NCBI RefSeq assembly: GCF_002381345.1
Contig: NZ_CP020660.1
Span: 682,001-746,000 of the forward strand
Source: Candidatus Enterovibrio altilux
Lineage (GTDB): Bacteria; Pseudomonadota; Gammaproteobacteria; Enterobacterales; Vibrionaceae
DNA length: 64,000 nt
Direction of reading: 5' to 3'
The position numbers and the translations under genes are program-made. The notes beneath the pieces are model-generated. The model saw nothing but the letters and a program-made list of their open reading frames with translations. It was not told the DNA's origin and did not search any database. This document shows, piece after piece, positions 31,889-41,735 of this stretch (position 1 is its first letter; every line of letters starts with the position of its first letter).

Positions 31889-32750
31889 AGCTTTCTTTTC
31901 TAATTTGAGTTCAAAAAATAAATTTCACATGATTCACTATTAGATAATAGCTTTCTTGTTACACATACTTAGCCCTACTAACTTTTTTAACGCTTTTATT
32001 ATGGCGTCGGTTTAGCTAATCTGAGAATTATACTCTCTTAAGCTCAATGTCCCTCCAAGTAGTTTTTTAGCTCGACACGTTGCCGTCTCTGATAGATAAT
32101 GTTTATGGTAACTATACTTCGCTTTCCAATGCTTATTAGCATCATATAACTTTCAGTAACTAACCCGCCAAATTACGCGGATAACCTCGTTTCCATAAAA
32201 TTACCTAGTGTAGTATGCACCATAAGCTGATGTTTCATTGATTTTTCAGCAGGTTTGTTTGAATAAGTTAGGTAGCACTGCACCGTCCGTCACATTTGAT
32301 GCGCGTCACTCAGCTGCAATGGTTTCATGCGCATTTATACCTACCACTAAATATAACTTGCACCAGATTCGCCATTTCCCATCAGTACCATGCTTTTTTA
32401 CTTTTTATTTATCTTCCCGTGGACTTTGAGCCAGTAAAATCAATGGCTAAATGCTGTATGCTTCCTTCATTTTTTGTCTTGAACATGACGTTACCGTTTT
32501 GGCTCGTTTGCTCATGCATGAAGAGTGAGAGCATGACAAAGACAGTTAAGCAAGTTTGAAAACAGAGCGAATGAATTCTTGCTGATCTTTCATAACATTG
32601 AAAATACACATTTAATAATGAGGACCCTCGTAATGGCTAAATCGCTAAATAAACGAAGTCTCCCATGGTTACCCTGCTTAGTTTCATACCATAGCTGCAT
32701 GACTTCTCCATCAACCGAGAATATCTAGTAAGTCACGATTGATTAAAGTT
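31889..32750 (-). mobile_element. Decayed IS5-family element lacking its 5' end
   Basis: A minus-strand copy beginning at the 3' tip (GCTTTCTTTTCTAATTTGAG) and running to about 32750, where the sequence leaves the IS in the middle of the 5' region. About 150 bp of the 5' end are missing. Confidence 0.75.
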
Positions 32751-32814
32751 TGCTTGAGTATCCGCACAAAAAAAGCCATAATTTTTTTATATCAAGTAAT
32801 CACGCTGCTTATTC

Positions 32815-34074
32815 TTATGGTGAAGACGTTTTAAGCTCATTTTTTATTTCAATTGCCAATTTATTCGCTTTAACTTTATGGTTAATAAACCACGTCAATA
32901 GCGCTAATGCTAATACAAAAATATTTCCTACAATAATAGTAATCAGCACTATTGTGCGATTTTCTCTCCTTTGAGTAGCAAGCCGCTTCTCTTCTTCTTG
33001 TGCTCGTTCAATTTCTCGCACTTCACGCTCAAAGGTAGCTTTCTCTATGGCTTCGTAGTCAGCCACCACAAATGTTTGTTCTGGTAATGCAAAAACAAGA
33101 GGACGTCCTAATAGCTTATCCGTTCCATAAAGCCACGCATGCCACTTATGCCTTCCAGATACATCAAAATTATCAATATCAACAGTCATTCGCGTATACT
33201 CTTTTATTGCCTGACCTTGATAAACTGAAAGTTTACCGTTAGTATCTAAAAATTCAACATGCATTGCAATGGTGCCTGGCTCAATACTTGCAGCATCTGA
33301 TTCTACAAAAAAATTATGAGGTAAGGCTTTTTGTTTACTCTGTTTAAACGTCGCCATCAGTGGTGTTGGATACACAAACACTTCTTGTTCAAGCGTGCGC
33401 AAAAAAATATTATTGCCTGACGCCACTCGGGCATGATATTTACCAGGTTGAACATTAATTGGTAATTTAACGGTAAAGATGCCATCTCCAGCCACTTCAT
33501 CAAGTTCTGTTCCAGTATCTTTAAACTTCCCAAGAAGTCTTTCTTGTGGTCTCTGATCAACAGGAATATCATTAATACCGTCAATCAACTCTGTAAAGGT
33601 AACCGTTAACTCAACGCTATTCAAAAAATCATGAAAATTTAATGGGCTATCAGCCTGCATTAGCTGTGCTGTGAATTTAATCGTTTCCCCTTGATATAAG
33701 CGCGCAGGGAAGCTATTAACCTTCATATTCAGTTCAGAAAGGATACGAATTTTATTTTCAGGAGTCACCTTTCCGATAGCCTGCCAAGGTCCAGGCATGG
33801 GGGCAAGCACTGACACGATGTCCCTATCAGATTCTTGGTGCCAAGACACATTTTTTGGATGTCGCCAAGCATAAAGTTTCGTTCCATCTGGCTGGATAAG
33901 CACAACGGGATGACTCGATTGCTTGCGGTAAATAATAAAAGCAACTTGAGAGATCGTGGAATCAACTCTAAAACGATTATTTAATAATCGAATATCACGA
34001 TCGGATGTATTCGCGACTGAAGGGTTACATACTATCAGCAAAATAAGCAAAAACCATGCCCACTTTGTTCTCAT
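32815..34074 (-). CDS. TIGR03503-type membrane-anchored protein, function unknown
   Basis: 419 residues from the ATG at 34074 (MRTKWAWFLLILLIVCNPSV), which has GGGAG upstream; a longer start would overlap dnaQ. Features: a signal peptide (about 1-22), a large beta-rich region with Ig-like stretches (DGIFTVKLPINVQPGKYHA), one membrane segment near 380-402 (VLITIIVGNIFVLALALLTW) and a short basic cytoplasmic tail. It resembles the conserved gammaproteobacterial family TIGR03503, often found beside dnaQ. The two-base spacing to dnaQ implies cotranscription. No enzymatic motif is seen. Confidence 0.75.
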   Translation of the reverse strand: MRTKWAWFLLILLIVCNPSVANTSDRDIRLLNNRFRVDSTISQVAFIIYRKQSSHPVVLIQPDGTKLYAWRHPKNVSWHQESDRDIVSVLAPMPGPWQAIGKVTPENKIRILSELNMKVNSFPARLYQGETIKFTAQLMQADSPLNFHDFLNSVELTVTFTELIDGINDIPVDQRPQERLLGKFKDTGTELDEVAGDGIFTVKLPINVQPGKYHARVASGNNIFLRTLEQEVFVYPTPLMATFKQSKQKALPHNFFVESDAASIEPGTIAMHVEFLDTNGKLSVYQGQAIKEYTRMTVDIDNFDVSGRHKWHAWLYGTDKLLGRPLVFALPEQTFVVADYEAIEKATFEREVREIERAQEEEKRLATQRRENRTIVLITIIVGNIFVLALALLTWFINHKVKANKLAIEIKNELKTSSP

Positions 34075-34075
34075 A

Positions 34076-34807
34076 TCATCTCCCGTTGCCCCACAAGCAG
34101 CTACCTTTTTTTTCAATTATATCTAACTGAGAATTATGCTCAATCAGTTCATCGGCTGATGCATGGATAATCTTTAGTCCTTTTGTTCCTATTTCTACAC
34201 GCCTAATTTCCCCCCCATCTTGCTCGTTTTTATCAGTACCGCTGAATGCCAATGTAGTTTGTCCGCCTGTCATTAACAAATAAACATCAGCTAATATTTT
34301 GGCATCAAGCAAAGCACCGTGCATGGTTCGATGAGAGTTATCTATACCATAACGTTCGCAGAGAATATCCAAATTATTTTTCTGACCAGGAAATATCTGT
34401 TTTGCCATTGCAAGGGTATCGGTAATCCTGCAGTAATCTTCAATTTTACCAATTTTAGGATCAAGCGCCTGGAATTCTCCGTCTATAAAGCTGACGTCGA
34501 AGGGTGCATTGTGTGCAACCAACTCAGTGCCTTTAATAAACTCAAGAAACTCTTTATGGATAACCGAATATTTCGGCTTATCAACCAAAAATATATCCGT
34601 AATACCATGAACAGCAATTGCTTTAAGATCTATCTTACGATCTGGTTTAATATACACATGAAAATAGTTACCCGTTAGTTTACGATTTACAATCTCTACT
34701 GCTCCAATTTCAATAATTTTATGCCCTACATTAACAGGACCGCCTTCACGGTTGATGCCCGTAGTTTCTGTATCGAGAACGATTATTTTATTATAATTAG
34801 CATTCAT
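34076..34807 (-). CDS. dnaQ: DNA polymerase III epsilon subunit (proofreading exonuclease)
   Basis: 243 residues, as in E. coli. Exonuclease motif I is IIVLDTETTGINREGG, motif II is VAHNAPFDVSFIDGEF, and motif III is HGALLDAKILADVYLL with the preceding His; the acidic residues and catalytic His are present. The C-terminal tail binds the alpha subunit. It gives the replicative polymerase 3'-5' proofreading. It is divergent from rnhA across 51 bases, the classic dnaQ-rnhA arrangement. Confidence 0.96.
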   Translation of the reverse strand: MNANYNKIIVLDTETTGINREGGPVNVGHKIIEIGAVEIVNRKLTGNYFHVYIKPDRKIDLKAIAVHGITDIFLVDKPKYSVIHKEFLEFIKGTELVAHNAPFDVSFIDGEFQALDPKIGKIEDYCRITDTLAMAKQIFPGQKNNLDILCERYGIDNSHRTMHGALLDAKILADVYLLMTGGQTTLAFSGTDKNEQDGGEIRRVEIGTKGLKIIHASADELIEHNSQLDIIEKKGSCLWGNGR

Positions 34808-34858
34808 TGCATTATTTGTGTAACACTTAATGATTAAATTAAATAGATACTAACAAAT

Positions 34859-35326
34859 ATGGTCAAGCAAGTAGAAGTTTTTACGGATGGTTCTTGTTTC
34901 GGTAATCCTGGTCCAGGCGGATATGGAGTTGTAATGCGTTACAAAGAACATGAAAAAGTGCTTAGTGAAGGCTTCAGTCTTACGACCAATAATCGTATGG
35001 AACTGCTAGCCGCTATTGTGGGACTCACCTGTCTAAAAGAACCCTGTAATGTTACTCTTACAACAGATAGTCAATACGTTCGGCTAGGCATTACACAATG
35101 GATCCATAACTGGAAAAATCGAGGATGGAAAACGACTAACAATACACTCGTTAAAAACGCAGATTTATGGAAGCGTTTAGACACAGAAGTCAAACAGCAT
35201 ACTATTTATTGGCAATGGATTAAAGGTCATTCTGGTCACCCAGAAAATGAACGATGCGATGAACTAGCTCGCACTGCTGCTGAAAACCCTATTCAGCCTG
35301 ATAATGGCTATCTGCCAAACGAGTAA
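34859..35326 (+). CDS. rnhA: Ribonuclease HI
   Basis: 155 residues, the same as E. coli. Catalytic residues are visible: D in [20 protein letters not shown] in [11 protein letters not shown] in LTTDSQYVR, and the H/D of [17 protein letters not shown]. It removes RNA from RNA-DNA hybrids (primers, R-loops). An IS copy begins 17 bases past its stop. Confidence 0.97.
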   Translation: MVKQVEVFTDGSCFGNPGPGGYGVVMRYKEHEKVLSEGFSLTTNNRMELLAAIVGLTCLKEPCNVTLTTDSQYVRLGITQWIHNWKNRGWKTTNNTLVKNADLWKRLDTEVKQHTIYWQWIKGHSGHPENERCDELARTAAENPIQPDNGYLPNE

Positions 35327-35342
35327 TCTTGCCTATTAGGTA

Positions 35343-36487
35343 GGCTTTGTTTCTTAATTTGAATTCAGATAGCGCATCCCAAGATGATTCACTATCAGAC
35401 AATCGCTTTCATGTTAGGCATACCTAGCCCGGTCAGCTTATTTAACGTTTTTGCCATGGCGTAAATTTCATTAATCTGAATTACATGATCCTTTAGGTTC
35501 AATGTCCCTCCCAGAAGTTTAATGAAGAAACTGTTTAGCTATAGAATCAAGCGATGCTAGGTAATCATTTGACTCGAACCATTACTATTTCTGCTAGGTA
35601 ACGTTTATGACAACCGGTTTTATTTTTTAAAGAAAAGACCTGAATTTTTAGTCAACACGCTAAATAGTTAGGCTCATTTGAATATTCAGGTCTATGAAAA
35701 ATCTTCGCTACAAAACAACTAACCGAAAGCAGTATAATAAAGTTTTAATGAATTGTGGTTCACTAACATTCTGAATGTGGGAGACCTCGTTTATTTAGCG
35801 ACTTAACCATTACGACGGCCCTCATGGTTAAATACGTATTTTCAATGCCATTGAGAGATCTGCAAACATTCATTAACTCTGTTTTTTTAAAGTTGCTCAA
35901 CTACCGTTGCTATGCTCTCACTCTTCATGCATTAGTAAACGAGCCAAAACAGCTAACGTCACGTTCAAGACGAGAAATAAAGGAAGCATCAAGTACTTAG
36001 CCATTGATGCTACGGGACTCAAAGTCTATGGTGAAAGATAATGGAAGGTCAAAAAGCATGGTACTAATGAAAAACGGCAAGTCTGGCGCAAGTTACATTT
36101 AGCGGTAGATATAAATGTGCATGAAACTATTATTGCTGAGTGAAGTGCATCAAATGTAATTGACGGTAAAGTGCTATCTAACTTGTTCAAACAGACCCAC
36201 CGAAAAATCAATGAAATATCAATCCATAATGCTTATTAAGACGCCAGACAATATTACGAAACCGCTCATATTAAACAAGCGATCCCACTCATCCTACCAA
36301 GAAAAAGAGCAACTTTGGGGAAACAAGATCATCCGCGTAATTTGCTGTCAGTTACCAGAAGTTATACGGTTCAAATTAGCATTGGAAAACAAGGTATGGT
36401 TGCCATAAACGCTCCCTATCAGAGACGATAATGTTTCAAATCAAAAAATTCCTAGGAGGGACATTGAGCTTAAGAGATCACAATGCT
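35343..36487 (+). mobile_element. Decayed compound IS element with a relocated internal block
   Basis: An inverted 3' arm (35343 to about 35615) is joined at ACAACC/GGTTTTATTTTTT to a plus-strand IS that runs to about 36487. A 48-bp block (35521-35568) sits inside the left arm. It matches the segment missing from the normal place at about 35776 (CTGAAT/GTGGGAG). The 3' tip is lost. Confidence 0.8.
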
Positions 36488-36788
36488 TTTTTACATAGTA
36501 CTTATAGTACATGGTGTTTCATTTTAGTATCCTCAAAATTTCTACAGTAATGCATATAGATGTAGCTTGATCCAGTGTGAAAATACTATGCAATCAAATG
36601 ATGCAGTCACCAATCCACAGGTACATAAAAATAAGGTTCTATTTTACCTAAACTAAGAAAAAGTGCAGACATGTTCACACTCGAGTAACACAATACGAAA
36701 ACAAAGATTGCCTCGTATTTAGGTTTCTGATATAGATACTGCCTTCTTTTGACCTAGCAGGTCAGGATGTATTGAGGAGAACGCTTAC
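36488..36788 (+). promoter_or_regulatory. dksA promoter and leader region
   Basis: 301 bp without IS similarity. Near its end, TGACCTAGCAGGTCA (36750-36764) is a perfect 6-bp hairpin 9 bases ahead of the ribosome binding site GAGGAGAA, which could affect translation. I cannot assign a promoter with confidence. Confidence 0.4.
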
Positions 36789-37238
36789 ATGCCAGAAAGC
36801 AAAATTAAAAAATCGCTGGGCATCCTGGCTACCGCCGGGTTAGAACCATACCAAGAAAAAGTTGGCGAAAAATACATGAATGATCTTCAAGTTGATCATT
36901 TTCGTAAAATCCTTCATGCATGGCGTAGTCAACTACGTGAAGAAGTTGACCGCACTGTTCATCACATGCAGGATGAAGCAGCAAATTTTCCAGATCCTGT
37001 TGATCGCGCCGCTCAAGAAGAAGAATTTAGCCTTGAGCTACGTAATCGTGACCGTGAACGTAAACTGATTAAAAAAATTGCGAGAACGCTTCAACGTTTA
37101 GAAGACGATGATTTCGGCTTCTGCGATTCTTGTGATATCGAGATTGGCGTGCGTCGTCTTGAAGCTCGCCCTACTGCCGACCTTTGCATTGACTGTAAAA
37201 CGCTAGCAGAAATCAAAGAAAAGCAAATGGCTGGCTAA
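36789..37238 (+). CDS. dksA: DksA, RNA polymerase-binding transcription factor
   Basis: 149 residues. The coiled-coil tip motif [13 protein letters not shown] holds the acidic residues that act in the RNA polymerase secondary channel; the zinc finger is [12 protein letters not shown] followed by [13 protein letters not shown] (four cysteines). With ppGpp it represses rRNA promoters and activates amino-acid promoters. It is the first gene of the conserved dksA-gluQ-pcnB-folK-panB-panC region, followed by a strong terminator at 37254. Confidence 0.97.
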   Translation: MPESKIKKSLGILATAGLEPYQEKVGEKYMNDLQVDHFRKILHAWRSQLREEVDRTVHHMQDEAANFPDPVDRAAQEEEFSLELRNRDRERKLIKKIARTLQRLEDDDFGFCDSCDIEIGVRRLEARPTADLCIDCKTLAEIKEKQMAG

Positions 37239-37253
37239 GACTTTTTAGTAAAT

Positions 37254-37289
37254 AAAGCAAAAAGGGAGTTCAAGCTCCCTTTTTGCTTT
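37254..37289 (+). terminator. Terminator of dksA
   Basis: A perfect 15-bp stem AAAGCAAAAAGGGAG / CTCCCTTTTTGCTTT with a six-base loop, 15 bases past the dksA stop. It is symmetric and could act in both directions. Confidence 0.9.
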
Positions 37290-37376
37290 ATTTATAGATC
37301 TCACTATTGATTGCTAGAGCAGCTTTTAATATTCAATTTCACTTTATAGAAAAGCGTATAAATATAAATTTTAGTT

Positions 37377-37495
37377 ATGCTCAAACGCAATATATTGGGC
37401 AACTTGCTTCTTCTCCTTCCGGTCCACTGCATTTAAATAACTTAGTTGTTGCACTAGGTAGTGATCTTCATGTACGGACATGTATAGGTAAATAA
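37377..37495 (+). pseudogene. gluQ: Remnant of gluQ (glutamyl-Q tRNA(Asp) synthetase)
   Basis: The frame reads YIGQLASSPSGPLHLNNLVV then ALGSDLHVRTCIGK before a stop. This matches the N-terminus of GluQ (YIGRFAPSPSGPLHFGSL...), with the class I HIGH-type motif region SPSGPLH. The ATG at 37377 is in a different frame, and after about 35 codons similarity ends, so the rest of the roughly 290-residue enzyme is gone and IS debris occupies the gap to pcnB. GluQ glutamylates queuosine on tRNA-Asp. Position between dksA and pcnB is exactly that of gluQ in relatives. Clearly non-functional. Confidence 0.85.
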
Positions 37496-37673
37496 TTTAT
37501 CCATATATACTCCTAATCATTGAAGATACTTAATTTATTAATCTGTATAATCAGACTATAGGTAATAAAACTTTTTTAACTGACAGTCAAACATAAAAAT
37601 TAGAAGCCTAACTCAATTGAGTTGTAATGGTAGAAGACGTGACCGTATAGAAACAGTACTACTTATATTACAA
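37496..37673. other. Spacer after the gluQ remnant
   Basis: About 180 bp of AT-rich sequence without IS similarity; ATTGAAGAT near 37521 may be the eroded IED motif of gluQ, but this is too short to be sure. Confidence 0.3.
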
Positions 37674-38858
37674 GCGTTTTTTTAATTTTAGTACAGATAG
37701 CAAATCCCCATATCATTTATTATTAGACAATCGCTTTCGTATTAGGCATACCTAGTCTTCTCAACTTATTTAGTATTTTATCATAGCGTCGGTTTCACTA
37801 ATTTAAGTCATGTGATCCCTTAGACTCAATTTCCCCCCCAAGTAATTTTTTACTCGAAGCATTGCTGTCTCTGCAAGGGAACGTTTATGGTAGTCGACTT
37901 TATTTCCTAAATAAGGAAACTAAGTTTTTAATCAACACTCTAAACAGTTGGGCTCACTAACATTTTGGATTACTAAAAAAGCTATTCAGCTATGAAATTA
38001 CACTAAGCAGAGTAATTACGGAAGACCTCGTTTATTTAGCGGCTTAGCCATTACAATGATCCTCATTATAAAATGCATATTTTCAATGCTATTGAGAGGT
38101 CTGCAATGGTTAATTAATTCTGTTTTCAAACTTGTTCAACTGCCCTTGTCATGTCCTCCCTATTCATACATTAGCAAGCGAACTAAAACGATTAACATCA
38201 TGTTCAAGAAGAGTAAAGGAAGCATACAGCACTTAACGATTGATTTTACAGGGCTCAAAATCTACGGCAAAGGAGAATGAAAAGTAAAAAAGCATGGTAC
38301 TAATGGGAAACGACATGCCTGGCATAGGTTATATTTAGCGGTAAATATAAATACGCATGAAATTATTACTGCTGAGCTAAGTGCATCAAATATGACTGAT
38401 GGTGAAGTGCTACTGACTTACTCAAACAAGTCCGTCGAAAAATCAATAAAATCTCAGTTAATGGTGCTTATGACACCAGATAATGTTACAAAAACTGTTC
38501 GGATTAAACGAACGGTTCCACTCATACCACCAAGAAAAAGAGCAATTTTTTAAAAGCGAGGTCATCCGCGTAATTTAACGATAAGTTACCAGAAGTTACA
38601 TGATTCCAACCAGCATTGACAAACCAGGTATGATTACCAGAAACGTTCCCTCATAGAGACAGCAATGTTTCGAGTAAGAAAACTACTTGGAGGAACATTG
38701 AACTTAAGAGAGCATAATGCTCAGATTGACTAGACTTACGCCATAATAAAAGTGTTAAATAAGTTAACCTGGTTAAGTATGTCTAATATAAAAAGCGACT
38801 GTTTCATCATAAAACATGTTGAGATTGGCTATCTAAACTCGAATTAGAAAAGAAAGCC
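37674..38858 (+). mobile_element. Decayed compound IS element with a repeat-mediated deletion
   Basis: An inverted 3' arm (37674 to about 37893) is joined at ATGGTAGTCG/ACTTTATTTCC to a plus-strand IS ending GAATTAGAAAAGAAAGCC at 38858. About 120 bp near the 5' side are missing between two copies of GGCTCACT. The transposase is in pieces of at most about 75 codons. Confidence 0.8.
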
Positions 38859-38992
38859 ACTTGAAGCGTGAAGCATTAGCAGATTAAGAGTCAGTCTACA
38901 GCAACGGAAATTATTACATCTTTTTAAAATATAGGGACATACTATATCATATGCTGTCGTTATTATACTACGACCTATCAAAAATGGGGTGA

Positions 38993-40390
38993 ATTATCTT
39001 TAATCAAGTTACCAGCTTTTACCGCAAGGTACTGAATCGTAATAATAAAATACGCAATATCGATGACCTTAAGTTAGAAATTATTCCTCGTCAAGAGCAC
39101 GGTATATCAAGAAAAGGTATCAGTCAAAATGCGCTGAAGGTTTTATATCGCCTGAATAAAGCAGGCTATGAGGCATACCTTGTTGGTGGAGGTGTTCGCG
39201 ATCTACTGTTGGAGATACAACCAAAAGACTTTGATATCGCAACCGATGCAACGCCTGACGAAGTGAATGATCTTTTCTGTAACTGCCGTTTGGTCGGGCG
39301 CCGATTCCGTTTAGCACATATTCTATTTGGCCGTGACGTGATTGAAGTAGCAACATTTCGTGGTCACCATCCGGGTGATAAAAATAAAAAGAACACGAAC
39401 CAATCCACCGATGGCATGCTACTGCATGATAATGTGTATGGTTCTATCGATGAAGATGCACAGCGTCGTGACTTCACCGTCAATACACTATATTATAATA
39501 TTAATGATTTCTCCGTCCGTGATTATGCTGGTGGTGTAGAAGACCTTAAAAATCGAGTAATCCGATTGATTGGCGATCCAGAAACACGTTATCGTGAAGA
39601 TCCGGTACGTATGCTGCGAGCCATCCGCTTTGCCGCCAAACTCAACATGAAGATAAATACAACAACAGCAGCACCGATCCCGGCACTTTCACATCTACTG
39701 CAAGAAATTCCATCAGCGCGTCTATTCGAAGAAAGTTTAAAACTACTTCAATCAGGCCACGGATACGCAACTTATGCCATGTTGCGTAAATACAATTTAT
39801 TTTTGCCGCTATTCCCAAGTTTTAAAGAACACTGCACGAAAGATCACAGCAGTAAGTGTGAACAAATGATGGCGCTCGTGTTTAAGTCCACAGATAAAGG
39901 TGTTGTAAGCGAACAGCGTATTAACACTGCATTTATGTACGCAGCCATGCTGTGGTATCCGGTAGAAACGCGAGCAGAAAGCATTGCTTTTAACAGTGAT
40001 CTTAGTTACTATGATGCTTTTATGATAGCAGCCAATGATATCCTATATGAACAAGTGAAATACACTGCAATTCCTCGCCGCTTTACGGCAATGATCCGAG
40101 ACATGTGGCAATTACAGCTTCGTTTAAGCCTTTGCTCGGGCACCCAAGCATACAAACTACTGGAACAGCCAAAATTTCGAGTTGCGTTTGACTTCCTTGA
40201 AATGCGTGCCCAAGTAGAAAGTGGACAGCTTAAAGAACTCGCCCTATGGTGGGATGCATTTGAAAAGGCAGATAGTGATGATCGCAACTATATGGTACAC
40301 GTACTCAATAAAGAACATTCTACCAACAAAGTACGTCGTTGCCATAAAATTAAATCATGCAAACATAAGACACAACCGAATCATAATTAA
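38993..40390 (+). CDS. pcnB: Poly(A) polymerase I, near-cognate start
   Basis: 465 residues from an ATT at 38993 (IIFNQVTSFYRKVLNR...), the length of E. coli PcnB. No ATG, GTG or TTG occurs in frame between the upstream TGA (38990) and a TTG at 39209 that lies inside the nucleotidyltransferase domain, so an ATT (or the following ATC) must be used if the gene is expressed; E. coli pcnB is reported to start at AUU. Motifs: LVGGGVRDLLLEIQPKDFDI (GG and DxD), EDAQRRDFTVNTLYYN and RYREDPVRMLRAIRFAAKL. The enzyme adds poly(A) tails that mark RNA for decay. It lies three bases before folK. Confidence 0.93.
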   Translation: MIFNQVTSFYRKVLNRNNKIRNIDDLKLEIIPRQEHGISRKGISQNALKVLYRLNKAGYEAYLVGGGVRDLLLEIQPKDFDIATDATPDEVNDLFCNCRLVGRRFRLAHILFGRDVIEVATFRGHHPGDKNKKNTNQSTDGMLLHDNVYGSIDEDAQRRDFTVNTLYYNINDFSVRDYAGGVEDLKNRVIRLIGDPETRYREDPVRMLRAIRFAAKLNMKINTTTAAPIPALSHLLQEIPSARLFEESLKLLQSGHGYATYAMLRKYNLFLPLFPSFKEHCTKDHSSKCEQMMALVFKSTDKGVVSEQRINTAFMYAAMLWYPVETRAESIAFNSDLSYYDAFMIAANDILYEQVKYTAIPRRFTAMIRDMWQLQLRLSLCSGTQAYKLLEQPKFRVAFDFLEMRAQVESGQLKELALWWDAFEKADSDDRNYMVHVLNKEHSTNKVRRCHKIKSCKHKTQPNHN

Positions 40391-40393
40391 CGA

Positions 40394-40876
40394 ATGCAAT
40401 GTGTATATCTAGCAATTGGAAGTAATCTGGAAAATCCGGTAATGAAGGTTAAACTAGCCATTGAAGCTTTAAAACACCTCCCGGGTACACAGTTTATTTG
40501 CTGCTCTTCTTTGTACAGCAGCAAACCAATGGGAGCTTATGAGCAGCCGGATTACGTCAATGCTGTTGCAATGATTAATACATTACTCGAACCGTTAGAT
40601 CTTCTTGATCAAACTCAACGTATTGAGCTAGAATTTGGTCGAGAACGTAAAGAAGCACGCTGGGATTCAAGAATCTTGGATTTAGACATACTTCTCTTTG
40701 GTAATCTGCAAATAAAAAGTGAACGGTTAATCGTTCCACACTACGGGATGAAAGTACGCGGATTCGTGCTTTGCCCTCTCGCCGAAATTGCCCCGGGTTT
40801 GCAATTACCAGATGGGAGTATAATCACCAATTTAGTAGCTGTAATAGATAAAGATGAACTTACCGTTCTCGTGTGA
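40394..40876 (+). CDS. folK: 2-amino-4-hydroxy-6-hydroxymethyldihydropteridine pyrophosphokinase
   Basis: 160 residues. YLAIGSNLENPVMKV at the N-terminus, then YSSKPMGAYEQPDYVNAVAM and the signature ARWDSRILDLDILLFG (usual RWGPRTLDLDILLFG) identify HPPK. It transfers pyrophosphate from ATP to the pterin in folate synthesis. It is directly after pcnB, 50 bases before panB. The two aspartates of the signature that bind magnesium are kept. Confidence 0.96.
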   Translation: MQCVYLAIGSNLENPVMKVKLAIEALKHLPGTQFICCSSLYSSKPMGAYEQPDYVNAVAMINTLLEPLDLLDQTQRIELEFGRERKEARWDSRILDLDILLFGNLQIKSERLIVPHYGMKVRGFVLCPLAEIAPGLQLPDGSIITNLVAVIDKDELTVLV

Positions 40877-40926
40877 TCACAAGGCGAAGGTGCCTTTCAA
40901 ATAACCAGTAAACTTTAGGTAATAAG

Positions 40927-41721
40927 ATGAAAAAAGTGACTATTAATACCTTAATGGCATGGAAGAAGGAAGGACGTAAATTTGCTTCAGTAACTGCATA
41001 TGACGCGAGTTTTGCGAAGCTTTTTGAACAACAAGAAATACCATTGTTAGTGGTGGGCGACTCTTTAGGTATGGTACTGCAAGGTAAAAACAATACGCTT
41101 TCAGTATCACTAGAAGAAATGGCATATCATACTCGCAGTGTCCGTGCTGGCAGTCCCAATTGCCTTCTTATAGCCGACATGCCATTTATGACTTGCGCCA
41201 CACCTGAGCAAGCTTGTAATAATGCAGTAGAACTAATGAAAGCAGGTGCTAATATGGTGAAAATTGAAGCTGGATGCTGGCTAGCTCCAACCATCACTAT
41301 GCTTGTGCAACGGGCCGTACCTGTGTGCGTTCACCTTGGTCTGACACCACAATCAGTTAATATATTTGGTGGTTTTAAAGTACAAGGTCGGAGTGATGAG
41401 CAAGCTGAAAAGATAGTGCAAGATGCATTAGCGCTTGAAATGGCTGGCGCGCAAATTATTCTTCTTGAATGTGTGCCTAAAGCACTAGCAGCACGCATCA
41501 CAGATACTGTTCGTGTTCCTGTAATTGGTATTGGTGCCGGTAACGCTACTGATGGCCAAGTTCTTGTTATGCATGATCTGTTTGGGATTTCAACCAACTA
41601 TATTCCTAGTTTTTCAAAAAATTATCTTTCAAAAACAGGTGACTTACGTCAGGCCATTTCTCTCTATATTAAAGAAGTTGAAACAGGTGAATTCCCAAGC
41701 CATGAACAGACATTTAATTAA
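40927..41721 (+). CDS. panB: 3-methyl-2-oxobutanoate hydroxymethyltransferase (ketopantoate synthase)
   Basis: 264 residues, the same as E. coli. Metal-binding and active-site segments are seen: [37 protein letters not shown] and [15 protein letters not shown], then [20 protein letters not shown]. It adds a hydroxymethyl group from methylene-THF to ketoisovalerate, the first step of pantothenate synthesis. It is 14 bases before panC. Confidence 0.97.
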   Translation: MKKVTINTLMAWKKEGRKFASVTAYDASFAKLFEQQEIPLLVVGDSLGMVLQGKNNTLSVSLEEMAYHTRSVRAGSPNCLLIADMPFMTCATPEQACNNAVELMKAGANMVKIEAGCWLAPTITMLVQRAVPVCVHLGLTPQSVNIFGGFKVQGRSDEQAEKIVQDALALEMAGAQIILLECVPKALAARITDTVRVPVIGIGAGNATDGQVLVMHDLFGISTNYIPSFSKNYLSKTGDLRQAISLYIKEVETGEFPSHEQTFN

Positions 41722-41735
41722 GGAATGCTGAAAAT

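Noticed and set aside
34074-34116. Longer start for the TIGR03503-type protein (433 residues)
   Set aside because: It would overlap dnaQ by about 40 bases and put a non-signal sequence ahead of a clear signal peptide that has its own ribosome site.
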